From Clavelina lepadiformis (lineage: Eukaryota > Chordata > Ascidiacea > Aplousobranchia > Clavelinidae), in NCBI RefSeq assembly GCF_947623445.1, contig NC_135248.1, positions 5,022,977-5,086,976 of the forward strand: a stretch of DNA of 64,000 bases, written 5' to 3'. The number at the start of each line of letters is the position of its first letter. Within the stretch, counting starts at the first letter, position 1. The notes below the pieces were generated by a model. That model saw only the letters and a list, made by a program, of their open reading frames with translations. It was not told the origin of the DNA and ran no database searches. Shown one piece after another: positions 25,602-37,247 of the stretch. The position numbers were made by a program, and so were the translations under genes.

Positions 25602-26149
25602 CTTATCCTTTTCTATGATATTGATGAACGGTTTCAGGTGAATTCGATTTCTGTACAGTCGAGGAAGATACTTCTAGAACAATTAAACTCAGGATGACCC
25701 AACCAACATCTGTGGATTGAAACCTTGGACTCAATTATCCTTGGTTTCATCTTACGTTGGTTGAGTTCCAGAGTTGAATCGACCGTGAGTTGAAATGAAT
25801 GTTATCCTGACGAACAAAGGGTTAAACGTAGAGCAGGAGCAAGGCATGCATACTTCACAGAACTGATCGCGCCTTCCGTCATTGACATCGGTGCAAAGGT
25901 TCTTGCTTTGATTCCTCACAAACTTCAACTTATTTTTTTTAACTGATGTGATGGTATCTGTGCTAACAAATGTCGATTAGGCCAGACACGTTGTAGCTTG
26001 CGACGTTTATCACAGAAATCGGAGAAAAAGTTACCGAGTTCAGGTCTCTGTGGAGCCATATGACCTGTGTCTTTCCCTTTTCAAAATTTAACAACTGATG
26101 CATCGTCGTTGGTTATGTTTGTTACACCACATCCTATACGTGTGCAACT

Positions 26150-26210
26150 TGATAGCTCGTGTGCTTGGACACTGCACTCGGTGCTAGAGGTTCCAGGTTC
26201 GATCCCCAGC
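26150..26210 (+). pseudogene. tRNA-like module, unassigned (relative of 25228-25290)
   Basis: TAGCTCGTGTGCTTGG and the B-box-like AGGTTCGATCCCCAGC are kept, and the middle CTGCACTCGGTGCT is identical to that of the module 920 bp upstream. The flanks on both sides also align, which supports a shared tandem unit. Confidence 0.45.
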
Positions 26211-27029
26211 TATGGTAGAAAAGAATGCAATACAGGGAGGTGAAAAACAACTTAACAGGATGTAGAACCGAAGGTCCTGCAAGAATGGGGAGGGACGAGG
26301 GGATTCGATTCAGTGGGTGTACACTGCTTTTTTATTTGAGTGTTTTCGAAAAATATATATTTGAAATTATAAGCAAAATAAATTCCTGTGTATAGCTCTT
26401 TTGGATAAAATTTGCCTGCTAGCATGGAGGTAGCGGGTTCGATACCCAGCTAGTGCAGCAGATGCAGTAAAATTATTTATGGCGCCTTTCAGTCATAAAA
26501 ACGTCCACTAGATGGCCACCATACGAAACATATCCCGTCCAGCCGACCTTAATCTAAAAGGTGCCTACTCGCTAGCTGATTGGCTTGGGTTAACAGGGCC
26601 TTTCGTAAACTAGACAACGATCCTGCGGATCCACCGATCACCGTTTCTACTGATGCCGCTACGACCTTAATTGAATACGTCGGCTAAAATTAGCACGCCT
26701 GTAGGCTACATGTTTCTGAACCTATCTTGGCTGCCAGCACTGCCTTTTCCCCTCAACCTAATATGTGTCCATGTACAAGCCCGATAAAAAAGGACTAGTT
26801 GTTGACTGCCTAGCCCTAAAGTCTCAAACTAACTGGACCAGAGAAAACTTAAACGCGCTACATCGATCGCAACACCACTGTGCATTAACATCCCTTCACA
26901 GTGGAGTAGGTGGAGGAGCATCGAGAAACAGACCAATGTCTGAGCACGACAAGAAGAAATCCGAAAAAGGTGTGACGTTGTTTTGCAAATAATTTTGAAA
27001 TAACTACTGTGATGAAACGGAACAGGGGA

Positions 27030-28345
27030 AATTAATGAGCAAACAAAAACATGCCGGAAGCAAAACACAAAGTTTTCCACCGATGCACGAGCTTAAACAA
27101 TTGACAACTCTCGAGGAGCTGAAAAGTGCCGTGGCAACAACAGTTACTAGAAAAGCTTGTAACAACCGTAGAGATATCTCTTTGGTGAGCGTTGTTGGCG
27201 AAGTTATTGCCAGAGTACAATTTGAACGTTTATAAATCTTAGCAGACAGTTTTTATCCCGAATCATAAGGCGACTTTATAGAAACAGGTCATCAATTGAC
27301 TTTATTTTCTCTATCCGACTAACCCGGAAAAGTATCGAGAACAAGGGCGGCCCATCGTGCTCATTAGACCCTTAACTGACGGCACGAAAGTTTGTGTACA
27401 ACTAAAGGATACATTTTAGAGAACTTTGCCTAAGTGTACAAGCGGCCTTACACTCATGAATGATTTTGCAAACAAATGTGGGAGGTTCTCAATGGTCATC
27501 AGCGCCAACACTGATGCGCAGCATCTGCCACAAAATCGTAACGAAATCAAACAACCTAGTAAATGAGAAGTCTTACATATACGTGACGGAAGAGAAAGTT
27601 GAACGCTTTAAGGTCAAACACCAAAAAATGCCATAAAATCTTTGTTTGTTTCATTATACAGTGAATTTACTAAAACACTGTTTACTCGAAAAATCCTCCA
27701 TGGGGCTCACTGAAATTTTGCATGTCAATTTAGTGTTCTTTGAACTGCCATTCCATAAAATGCCATTAAAAAAAAACAAAATAACAGAGGCCCAAAATAA
27801 ACACTAGAATTTTTGGTCTAAAAAACCCAATTTTAGCTACTTTCATGCTAAGTTTTAGCCAAATTCTGTACGCGAGCTGACATATTGAAGCACGCCAACT
27901 GCTAGGGTAATTCCCAGGCTAGAAAACAACACCAACCATGCTTCCTTCTGATTGGTCTAAACATTTTTTTAAAGCCCTACGTAGGACGTCCAACAAATTC
28001 ATAGAGATCTTAGATTTAGGTATTTGACACCTTAATAGGCGCTGTCTGCGACGCAGTTAAGGAGTCACATGGCGCACCAAGATCAGGAACAGCAGTGTGA
28101 CCGAGCGCACTGGCTGCAGCTCTCTACCCTATCACATGAAAGCACGCTAGCTCGAAATGCTAAGGCAAGGTCGCGGACGTCCCTATGTCGGAATTTCAAA
28201 GAACATCTCTCACAGTGAAATCATCTCTAGATCCAGACCCATTGGTCGACCTCTCCTGCGTTTCAACCACAAGGTGAAGCAGGATACGAAGCAGCTCCAC
28301 CAAACCAATATGTACGACATCCAGGTCAGCAAACGACAAGCTTGA
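27030..28345 (+). pseudogene. Relic of a LINE reverse transcriptase gene
   Basis: Scattered pieces of a non-LTR reverse transcriptase appear in the right order. CNNRRDISLVSVVGEVIARV (about 27157-27216) matches the finger region and is followed by FYPES. SIDFIFSIR lies near 27292-27320. MNDFANKCGRFSMVISA (about 27455-27505) matches the thumb-side region, and GRPLLRFNHKVKQD (about 28240-28280) the C-terminal stretch. Frames shift and stops intervene, and the catalytic YADD palm section is missing. It is an old, internally deleted copy of an APE-type LINE, and its exact clade is unclear. The middle (about 27590-28010) shows no match to LINE sequence and may be an insertion. Confidence 0.75.
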
Positions 28346-29867
28346 AAAAAAATTGAACAGCGTTTTGTAGCGTGGCTAAACCTCATAAACATGGAAAATT
28401 TCTTGAAAACTCCAAAACACTATTAGTATTGAGTGATTCGGTGTCCATTAGAGGCCCACGATATATTTCAAACGGCTTAAACGTGTCTTTAATCTTGTTA
28501 AATGGACCGCAAAAAAATAACTGACTATTTCACTCTCAGCCGAACTCGAAATAGGTCACGCAGCCAGTCTTCGAAGCTGCTTTGATTTTACTGGGTATTT
28601 GATTTAGTCTAAAAAACATATATAGTTAGGTTTAGTTATCAACAGTATATGATAAAACATTGAAGTTTAATTTAACGTGAGGTATGGAAAGGTAATTATG
28701 AATGTACGATGTTTTCGTTGAAATAGCGACAGCTCAAAAATTAACACCAAAAGTAGTTGAAATTTCATGAATACATTATAATGTATTGTAATGTATATAA
28801 TCATTGGAGAACTTCCCTAAGTACATGAACAAAGCTGATCCACTACAAAAAACAAAGTTTAATTATGTGAACTGTAATAAACAATTCTACAGTTTGCTAC
28901 AGCCCCTTAATTCTGAGAATTAGCTGCATAAGAATGAAAACTTTGTTCCGCTGGAAGACAGAACCTTTGTAGAAAGTGTACGTCATTGGCGGCTTGTTGA
29001 TCCGAGAATCACCGCTTGAACCTACAAACATAATGGCTCGATTGAAGATATCGTTTACGCTATTTTGCATCTAAAGTTTCCAAGTTAAAAACGTATTATA
29101 TTTTACAACAAAAACTTATGCCTATAATTGTAGATTACAAAATTTGATCAAAAATGTTGTCATATTGTTTACAAAAATATAACAAGCCAAAACCAGTTTG
29201 AAAGCTAACTTGTACTTATATAACCTAGCAAGCTATAAACCAGTTTAAATAACAGATATAAACGTCAACCGAAAACGTATTCAATAAACCAAAACTTAAA
29301 ACTGACAGTCTCATAAACTTCAGCCATTTAGTCATAGCACAATAAAGAACATGCTCTCGCACAATTAACGAAAAGGAAAAAGTGGTAAAACTCGAACTTT
29401 TACAAACATGCAAGATGCCAACAATACAATTGTGCTACATCATATTAAGTTAGGATCAAGCTAACAAGTTTGGACAAAATATACCACTATCATAAGCATG
29501 TTTATCGCTATCAACAAAATACTGAATGTTCAACTCACCAAACGTACCAGAACAAGCTTTCACTCAACTATGGAAATGTTGAACTGACCAAGCCAACGCA
29601 CAAGTTCTTACAGCTGCGACCTTCTCTGCCACCGTCAAAATAAAATGACCACGAGTTTCTGTATTTGTTTGTGACGTCACCTGGCATTCGGAGCGGTGCG
29701 CGTTGATTAAAGTTTGGTTTCCTTCCAAAATTATCCGCGTAAAAAGCTGAGAAGTAATTTTGAGCTTAAACCCGCAATCTATGATGTCTGTGGAAATGAA
29801 ATGAAAATCAACCAAGTTGACGCAATAAACTTCAAAATACAAACATGGACGTAATTATTTTGTCGTA
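28346..29867. other. AT-rich intergenic DNA
   Basis: No gene seen. The small minus-strand frames at 29225-29413 and 29564-29842 have no recognisable motif. Confidence 0.5.
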
Positions 29868-30110
29868 CCGAAGGGACATTCTACTATCGGACTAAATAGC
29901 TTCTACAAACGTAAGTTTTGTATTTTTGTGTGTTTTTCTACTTCTTTTTTCTTTTCTTTTATATTGTTTGTCGTCGGTAGAGGCCGTCAAAGCAAATGCG
30001 ATGGTAAATTTGTTTCAGGTACCCCGGGTATACAACAGTTGTACCTGAGGTGACATTTGGAAGATCCGAGGCGAATTATCGAATAGTTTGAACAGGCTTG
30101 GCCCCTCTAA
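29868..30110 (+). repeat. Dispersed repeat, copy 2
   Basis: This is the partner of 20200-20490 in the same orientation, with the same order of blocks ending at GGAAGATCCGAGGCGAA. Beyond about 30110 the copies diverge completely. From here to the start of the tRNA array at about 30575 no feature is seen. Confidence 0.75.
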
Positions 30111-30831
30111 CAGGTACTATGACACTTTATAGAAAGACACTTTATCGAACCACACTTTATCTTCTTCGAGGTAAAGGAACCACAATCTCGTCTCACACTT
30201 TAAAAACTTACTCACCTACGAATTTTTGTTCTTCTTTTTGAAGGCCAAAAGTAGACATCTATCATATTTGTTGCTCAGGAAAATAAAACATAAACCATCT
30301 TGAAAGCAAAAAGGAGGTGGTGGCATCCGCCATCAGTGCGTACTGAGTTGACCACCACCAGTTACTTCGTGCAAACGCAACCGCTTGGTTAAAATGTGCC
30401 AACTGCGACACCCCAGCTCAATGTTTACTTGTTCTGCAACAAGAGCAACTGCTTTCTTTTTAAAGTAGACACTAACGCCTATCTTTTTCAGAAAGATTTT
30501 GTAAAACATTGCTGAAACATGAAGTTTTAAGCAATACTTTGTATGTAGTTTAGAAACGTAAAGGAAATTTGAGCAATAATAACTTTTGCGAAAGATCTGG
30601 CTTCCGGTTTTATGTCAGAATACTGTAAAAGTCGCGCCCGATACTGATACGTCAACTGTCTCGCGTCATGTTTAACTTGCACGATTTGGGGTGTCTCCTA
30701 AATGTTCCAATTTAGTGTTTAAACTGACTTTTAGCAAGACCAATCGAGATTGATTTCCGCTCTGGAGATGAAATAATAACTTTTGCGAAAGATCTGGCTT
30801 ACGGTTTTTTGTCAGAATACTGTAAACGTCG

Positions 30832-30904
30832 CGCCCGATAAGGGATTTGAACCCTTGACCGTTGGATTAAAAGTCCAACGCTCTACCGACTGAGCTAACC
30901 GGGC
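30832..30904 (-). tRNA. tRNA-Lys(TTT), unit 1
   Basis: A 73-nt cloverleaf with acceptor GCCCGGT/ATCGGGC, discriminator G, D arm TAGCTCAGTCGGTAGAGC, anticodon loop CTTTTAA (TTT) and T arm GGGTTCAAATCCC. On the minus strand a TTTT run follows within about 5 nt, a normal Pol III terminator. This is the consensus form for the array. Confidence 0.96.
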
Positions 30905-31334
30905 TCCTCTTTTGTTAGATTACATCGGAAATGGGTGCTATCAAAATTGAATTTAAATATGAAGCTTGGAGGCTGATGCAACAAAATTCCAATTTAACAG
31001 GCACATTTGTGATAAGGCTGAATTAGGAAACAATTTCAAGTGTGAAGAGGTTGATATTGTGTTACATAGTGTTGGTTGGTTTCATGTATTGTTTGATGAG
31101 AGGCGTCTACATTTTATCCAACCGTTCAAGCCAGCGAAAGTCAAAACTTGATGTAGATTTACTCCAAATGATAGCTTGAAAATTTGTGTCACTTTTACAA
31201 CTTTAACTTTCTTCTCCAATACCATGCGAAAGCGATAGGTAAAGAAAGCCATCTTGGTGTGTAAAGAATATTTCTTAGCCGCTATTCAGCGTGATGGGAT
31301 GAAGAAATATTGACAACACGCACCGTAATTACAA

Positions 31335-31416
31335 TGGCAGTGGTGGGATTCAAACCCACGCCATCGAAATGACTGGTGCCTAAAACCAGCGCCTTAGACC
31401 ACTCGGCCACACTACC
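31335..31416 (-). tRNA. tRNA-Leu(TAG), unit 1
   Basis: An 82-nt class II tRNA with a long variable arm and anticodon loop TTTAGGC (TAG). The T loop reads TTTGAAT in place of TTCGAAT, changing the highly conserved C56 and the B box, so function is doubtful. No T-run of four follows for about 150 nt on its 3' side. Confidence 0.85.
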
Positions 31417-31569
31417 GCATTTACAAGCGATTTGAAATCTTAATTGCATTTTCAGTACATCTTCAAACGTACGAAACACTAACAAGCGGTCATCTCGTTG
31501 ATTTATTAAAGTAAGGAAGACCACTCCATGATTGCGGAGTGAAGTTAAGCATAAAATTTGTAAATCCAA

Positions 31570-31651
31570 TGGCAGCGGTGGGATTCGAACCCACGCCATC
31601 GAATTGACTGGTGCCTTAAACCAGCGCCTTAGACCGCTCGGCCACGCTACC
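31570..31651 (-). tRNA. tRNA-Leu(AAG), unit 1
   Basis: An 82-nt class II tRNA with acceptor GGTAGCG/CGCTGCC, discriminator A and anticodon loop TTAAGGC (AAG). One base change lies in the variable arm. A TTTT run lies about 12 nt downstream on the minus strand. Confidence 0.95.
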
Positions 31652-32011
31652 TATGTTGCTAAGTAAGCGATCGGAGTCTCGTTTTAACCTCCCTGCACCA
31701 TATCGGTCTTCGAGGGAACAAGTTTGATACAAACAGAGTTTACGTGTAATTGTTGTTCCAAACCACTTTTAAATATCTTACACCATAATGGTTGTAACAC
31801 AACATTTATAAAAGTTTCACAAGTTTGCGTTTCTACTGTCTCGCGTCATGATTAACTTGCACGATTTGGGGTGTTTCCTAATTATTCCAATTTAGTGTTT
31901 AGACTGATTCTCAACAAGACCAATCAATATTGATTAACGCTCTGGAGATGAAATAATAAGTTTTGCGAAAGATCTGGCTTACAGTTTTCTGTCAGAATAC
32001 TGTAAAAGTCG

Positions 32012-32084
32012 CGCCCGATAAGGGATTTGAACCCTTGACCGTTGGATTAAAAGTCCAACGCTCTACCGACTGAGCTAACCGGGC
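32012..32084 (-). tRNA. tRNA-Lys(TTT), unit 2
   Basis: Identical to the array consensus tRNA-Lys. Confidence 0.96.
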
Positions 32085-32514
32085 TCCTCTTTTGTTAGAT
32101 TACATCGGAAATGGTTGGTATCAAATTTGAATTTAAATATTAAGCTTGGAGGCTGATGCAACAAAATTCAATTTTAACAGGCACATTTGTGATAAGGCTG
32201 AATTAGGAAACAATTTCAAGTGTGAAGAGGTTGATATTGTGTTACATAGTGTTGGTTGGTTTCATGTATTGTTTAATGAGAGGCGTCTACATTTTATCCA
32301 ACCGTTCAAGCCAGCGAAAGTCAAAACTTGATGTTGATTTACTCCAAATGATAGCTTGAAAATTTGTGTCACTTTTACAACTTTAACTTTCTTCTCCAAT
32401 ACCATGCGAAAGCGATAGGTAAAGAAAGCCATCTTGGTGTGTAAAGAATATTTCTTAGCCGCTATTCAGCGTGATGGGTAGAAGAAATATTGACAAGACG
32501 CACTGTAATTACAC

Positions 32515-32596
32515 TGGCAGTGGTGGGATTCGAACCCACGCCATCGAAATGACTGGTGCCTAAAACCAGCGGCTTAGACCACTCGGCCACACTACC
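32515..32596 (-). tRNA. tRNA-Leu(TAG), unit 2
   Basis: Anticodon TAG. A G-to-C change on the 3' side of the D stem (AAGCC for AAGGC) removes a D-stem pair. The variant is shared with units 6, 9, 13 and 16. Confidence 0.88.
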
Positions 32597-32749
32597 GCAT
32601 TTACAAGCGATTTGAAATCTTAATTGTATTTTCAGTACATCTTCAAACGTACGAAACACTAACAAGCGGTCATCTCATTGATTTATTAAAGTAAGGAAGA
32701 CCACTCCATGATTGCGGAGTGAAGATAAGCATAAAACTTGTAAATCCAA

Positions 32750-32831
32750 TGGCAGTGGTGGGATTCGAACCCACGCCATCGAAATGACTGGTGCCTTAAA
32801 CCAGCGCCTTAGACCGCTCGGCCACGCTACC
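32750..32831 (-). tRNA. tRNA-Leu(AAG), unit 2
   Basis: Anticodon AAG. The 3' acceptor strand reads CACTGCC, the form of the Leu(TAG) gene, giving a mismatch at pair 6-67. This may be a trace of exchange between the two Leu genes (inference). Confidence 0.9.
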
Positions 32832-33191
32832 TATGTTGCTAAGTAAGCGATCGGAGTCTCGTTTTAACCTCCCTGCACCAGATCGGTCTTCGAGGGAACA
32901 AGTTTGATACAAACAGAGTTTACGTGTAATTGTTGTTCCAAACCACTTTTAAATATCTTACACCATAATGGTTGTAACACAACATTTATAAAAGTTTCAC
33001 AAGTTTGCGTTTCTACTGTCTCGCGTCATGATTAACTTGCACGATTTGGGGTGTTTCCTAATTATTCCAATTTAGTGTTTAGACTGATTCTCAACAAGAC
33101 CAATCGAGATTGATTAACGCTCTGGAGATGAAATAATAAGTTTTGCGAAAGATCAGGCTTACAGTTTTCTGTCAGAATACTGTAAAAGTCG

Positions 33192-33264
33192 CGCCCGATA
33201 AGGGATTTGAACCCTTGACCGTTGGATTAAAAGTCCAACGCTCTACCGACTGAGCTAACCGGGC
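33192..33264 (-). tRNA. tRNA-Lys(TTT), unit 3
   Basis: Identical to the array consensus tRNA-Lys. Confidence 0.96.
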
Positions 33265-33694
33265 TCCTCTTTTGTTAGATTACATCGGAAATGGGTGCTA
33301 TCAAATTTGAACTTAAATATTAATCTTGGAGGCTGATGCAACAAAATTCAAATTTAACAGGCACATTTGTGATAAGGCTGAATTAGGAAACAATTTCAAG
33401 TGTGAAGAGGTTGATATTGTGTTACATAGTGTTGGTTGGTTTCATGTATTGTTTAATGAGAGGCGTCTACATTTTATCCAACCGTTCAAGCCAGCGAAAG
33501 TCAAAACTTGATGTTGATTTACTCCAAATGATAGCTTGAAAATTTGTGTCACTTTTACAACTTTAACTTTCTTCTCCAATACCATGCGAAAGCGATAGGT
33601 AAAGAAAGCCATCTTGGTGTGTAAAGAATATTTCTTAGCCGCTATTCAGCGTGATGGGATGAAGAAATATTGACAAGACGCACCGTAATTACAC

Positions 33695-33776
33695 TGGCAG
33701 TGGTGGGATTCGAACCCACGCCATCGAAATGACTGGTGCCTAAAACCAGCGCCTTAGACCACTCGGCCATACTACC
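33695..33776 (-). tRNA. tRNA-Leu(TAG), unit 3
   Basis: Anticodon TAG. G7 is changed to A, so the last acceptor pair becomes A-C. Unit 10 carries the same change. Confidence 0.9.
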
Positions 33777-33929
33777 GCATTTACAAGCGATTTGAAATCT
33801 TAATTGCATTTTCAGTACATCTTCAAACGTACGAAACACTAACAAGCGGCCATCTCATTGATTTATTAAAGTAAGGAAGACCACTCCATGATTGCGGAGT
33901 GAAGTTAAGCATAAAATTTGTAAATCCAA

Positions 33930-34011
33930 TGGCAGCGGTGGGATTCGAACCCACGTCATCGAAATGACTGGTGCCTTAAACCAGCGCCTTAGACCGCTCG
34001 GCCACGCTACC
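33930..34011 (-). tRNA. tRNA-Leu(AAG), unit 3
   Basis: Anticodon AAG. A single change in the variable-arm region (ATGACG for ATGGCG) is shared with unit 10. Confidence 0.94.
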
Positions 34012-34371
34012 TATGTTGCTAAGTAAGCGATCGGAGTCTCGTTTTAACCTCCCTGCACCAGATCGGTCTTCGAGGGAACAAGTTTGATACAAACAGAGTT
34101 TACGTGTAATTGTTGTTCCAAACCACTTTTAAATATCTTACACCATAATGGTTGTAACACAACATTTATAAAAGTTTCACAAGTTTGCGTTTCTACTGTC
34201 TCGCGTCATGTTTAACTTGCACGATTTGGGGTGTCTCCTAAATATTCCAATTTAGTGTTTAGACTGATTCTCAACAAGACCAATCGAGATTGATTAACGC
34301 TCTGGAGATGAAATAATAAGTTTTGCGAAAGATCAGGCTTACAGTTTTCTGTCAGAATACTGTAAAAGTCG

Positions 34372-34444
34372 CGCCCGATAAGGGATTTGAACCCTTGACC
34401 GTTGGATTAAAAGTCCAACGCTCTACCGACTGAGCTAACCGGGC
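34372..34444 (-). tRNA. tRNA-Lys(TTT), unit 4
   Basis: Identical to the array consensus tRNA-Lys. Confidence 0.96.
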
Positions 34445-34874
34445 TCCTCTTTTGTTAGATTACATCGGAAATGGGTGCTATCAAATTTGAATTTAAATAT
34501 TAAGCTTGGAGGCTGATGCAACAAAATTCAAATTTAACAGGCACATTTGTGATAAGGCTGAATTAGGAAACAATTTCAAGTGTGAAGAGGTTGATATTGT
34601 TTTACATAGTGTTGGTTGGTTTCATGTATTGTTTGATGAGAGGCGTTTACAATTTATCCAACCGTTATAGCCAGCGAAAGTCAAAACTTGATGTCGATTT
34701 ACTCCAAATGATAGCTTGAAAATTTGTGTCACTTTTACAACTTTAACTTTCTTCTCCAATACCATGCGAAAGCGATAGGTAAAGAAAGCCATCTTGGTGT
34801 GTAAAGAATATTTCTTAGCCGCTATTCAGCGTGATGGGATGAAGAAATATTGACAAGACGCACCGTAATTACAC

Positions 34875-34956
34875 TGGCAGTGGTGAGATTCGAACCCACG
34901 CCATCGAAATGACTGGTGCCTAAAACCAGCGCCTTAGACCACTCGGCCACACTACC
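34875..34956 (-). tRNA. tRNA-Leu(TAG), unit 4
   Basis: Anticodon TAG. One T-stem base (CTCAC for CCCAC) gives a G-U pair. The same form occurs in units 7 and 11. Confidence 0.94.
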
Positions 34957-35109
34957 GCGTTTACAAACGATTTGAAATCTTAATTGCATTTTCAGTACAT
35001 CTTCAAACGTACGAAACACTAACAAGCGGCCATCTCATTGATTTATTAAAGTAAGAAAGACCACTCCATGATTGCGGAGTGAAGATAAGCATAAAATTTG
35101 TAAATCCAA

Positions 35110-35191
35110 TGGCAGCGGTGGGATTCGAACCCACGCCATCGAAATGACTGGTGCCTTAAACCAGCGCCTTAGACCGTTCGGCCACGCTACC
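35110..35191 (-). tRNA. tRNA-Leu(AAG), unit 4, first copy
   Basis: Anticodon AAG. The D loop reads CCGAACGG for CCGAGCGG. The same change is found in the second copy 443 bp on and in unit 7. Confidence 0.93.
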
Positions 35192-35289
35192 TATGTTGCT
35201 AAGTAAGCGATCGGAGTCTCGTTTTAACCTCCCTGCACCAGATCGGTCTTCGAGGGAACAAGTTTGATACAAACAGACTTTACGTGTAA

Positions 35290-35732
35290 TTGTTGATTCA
35301 AGCCAGCGAAAGTCAAAACTTGATGTTGATTTACTCCAAATGATAGCTTGAAAATTTGTGTCACTTTTACAACTTACAACTTTACGCTACCACACTACCG
35401 CATTTACAAGCGATTTGAAATCTTAATTGCATTTTCAGTACATCTTCAAACGTACGAAACACTAACAAGCGGTCATCTCATTGATTTATTAAAGTAATGA
35501 AGACCACTCCATGATTGCGGAGTGAAGTTAAGCATAAAATTTGTAAATCCAATGGCAGCGGTGGGATTCGAACCCACGCCATCGAAATGACTGGTGCCTT
35601 AAACCAGCGCCTTAGACCGTTCGGCCACGCTACCTATGTTGCTAAGTAAGCGATCGGAGTCTCGTTTTAACCTCCCTGCACCAGATCGGTCTTCGAGGGA
35701 ACAAGTTTGATACAAACAGACTTTACGTGTAA
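35290..35732. repeat. 443-bp rearranged insertion in unit 4
   Basis: After TAATTGTTG the sequence jumps back to the part of the unit between tRNA-Lys and Leu(TAG). It then skips almost all of Leu(TAG), leaving only its first ~10 nt (CACACTACC on plus), and runs on through a second full Leu(AAG). The identical rearrangement occurs in unit 7. Two separate jumps suggest template switching or repair, not plain unequal crossing over. Confidence 0.85.
35553..35634 (-). tRNA. tRNA-Leu(AAG), unit 4, second copy
   Basis: An extra Leu(AAG) inside the rearranged insertion, with the same CCGAACGG D loop as the copy 443 bp upstream. Confidence 0.93.
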
Positions 35733-35994
35733 TTGTTGTTCCAAACCATTTTTAAATATCTTACACCATAATGGTTGTAGCACAACATTTATAAAAGTTT
35801 CACAAGTTTGCGTTTCTACTGTCTCGCGTCATGTTTAACTTGCACGATTTGGGGTGTCTCCTAAATGTTCCAATTTAGTGTTTAGACTGACTCTCAGCAA
35901 GACCAATCGAGATTGATTAACGCTCTGGAGATGAAATAATTACCTTTGAGAAAGATCTGGCTTACAGTTTTCTGTCAGAATACTGTAAAAGTCG

Positions 35995-36067
35995 CGCCCG
36001 ATAAGGGATTTGAACCCTTGACCGTTGGATTAAAAGTCCAACGCTCTACCGACTAAGCTAACCGGGC
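35995..36067 (-). tRNA. tRNA-Lys(TTT), unit 5
   Basis: One D-stem change (AGCTTAG for AGCTCAG) gives a U-G pair and changes the A box. Units 8 and 12 share it. Confidence 0.94.
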
Positions 36068-36497
36068 TCCTCTTTTGTTAGATTACATCGGAAATGGTTG
36101 GTATCAAATTTGAATTTAAATATTAAGCTTGGAGGCTGATGCAACAAAATTCAATTTTAACAGGCACATTTGTGATAAGGCTGAATTAGGAAACAATTTC
36201 AAGTGTGAAGAGGTTGATATTGTGTTACATAGTGTTGGTTGGTTTCATGTATTGTTTGATGAGAGGCGTTTACATTTTATCCAACCGTTCAAGCCAGCGA
36301 AAGTCAAAACTTGATGTTGATTTACTCCAAATAATAGCTTGAAAATTTGTGTCACTTTTACAACTTTAACTTTCTTCTCCAATACCATGCGAAAGCGATA
36401 GGTAAAGAAAGCCATCTTGGTGTGTAAAGAATATTTCTTAGCCTCTATTCAGCGTGATGGGATGAAGAAATATTGACAAGACGCACCGTAATTACAC

Positions 36498-36579
36498 TGG
36501 CAGTGGTGGGATTCGAACCCACGCCATCGAAATGACTGGTGCCTAAAACCAGCGCCTTAGACCACTCGGCCACACTACC
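36498..36579 (-). tRNA. tRNA-Leu(TAG), unit 5
   Basis: Array consensus form of Leu(TAG): acceptor GGTAGTG/CACTGCC, intact D and T arms, T loop TTCGAAT. Confidence 0.96.
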
Positions 36580-36732
36580 GCATTTACAAGCGATTTGAAA
36601 TCTTGATTGCATTTTCAGTACATCTTCAAACGTACGAAACACTAACAAGCGGCCATCTCATTGATTTATTAAAGTAAGAAAGACCACTCCATGATTGCGG
36701 AGTGAAGTTAAGCATAAAATTTGTAAATCCAA

Positions 36733-36814
36733 TGGCAGCGGTGGGATTCGAACCCACGCCATCGAAATGACTGGTGCCTTAAACCAGCGCCTTAGTCCGC
36801 TCGGCCACGCTACC
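36733..36814 (-). tRNA. tRNA-Leu(AAG), unit 5
   Basis: Anticodon AAG. One D-loop change (GGACTAAGG for GGTCTAAGG) is shared with unit 15. Confidence 0.93.
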
Positions 36815-37174
36815 TATGTTGCTAAGTATGCGATCGGAGTCTCGTTTTAACCTCCCTGCACCAGATCGGTCTTCGAGGGAACAAGTTTGATACAAACAGA
36901 CTTTACGTGTAATTGTTGTTCCAAACCACTTTTAAATATCTTACACCATAATGGTTGTAACACAACATTTATAAAAGTTTCACAAGTTTGCGTTTCTACT
37001 GTCTCGCGTCATGTTTAACTTGCACGATTTTGGGTGTCTCCTAAATGTTCCAATTTAGTGTTTAGACTGACTCTCAGCAAGACCAAGCGAGATTGATTAA
37101 CGCTCTGGAGATGAAATAATAACTTTTGCGAAAGATCTGGCTTACAGTTTTCTGTCAGAATACTGTAAAAGTCG

Positions 37175-37247
37175 CGGCCGATAAGGGATTTGAACCCTTG
37201 ACCGTTGGATTAAAAGTCTAACGCTCTACCGACTGAGCTAACCGGGC
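37175..37247 (-). tRNA. tRNA-Lys(TTT), unit 6, weakened
   Basis: The 3' acceptor strand reads CGGCC, giving a C2-C71 mismatch. The anticodon stem reads GTTAG, breaking another pair. It may be non-functional. Confidence 0.82.

Larger units (their letters stand above)
24060..26470 (+). repeat. Decayed tandem array of tRNA-like modules, period about 0.7-0.92 kb
   Basis: About nine short modules with an A-box-like TAGCTC or TGGCGCAAC start and a B-box-like GGTTCGATTCC end lie at about 24063, 24190, 24826, 25080, 25228, 25530, 25985, 26150 and 26400. The DNA between them also repeats. Examples are GAATAAAAC-GCA-GCAGGGAGG (24522, 25315, 26218), CATGTATAC (24772, 25480) and TGTTACA-CACATC (25199, 26129). 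This is therefore an old tandem duplication of a multi-tRNA unit, not scattered tRNAs. Most modules no longer fold cleanly. The alternative is a tandem tRNA-derived SINE. Confidence 0.65.

Noticed and set aside
30966-31151. 61-codon plus-strand frame repeated in 17 of 18 tRNA units (starts EADATKF)
   Set aside because: It begins with TTG, not ATG, and is conserved only because the whole 1180-bp units are near-identical. Substitutions are not biased to silent sites by eye, and unit 4 has a stop in it. No domain is recognisable.
32462-32665. Minus-strand 67-codon frames in every unit
   Set aside because: They simply translate through tRNA-Leu(TAG); CGSVAEWSKALVLGTSHFDG is the tRNA sequence read as protein.
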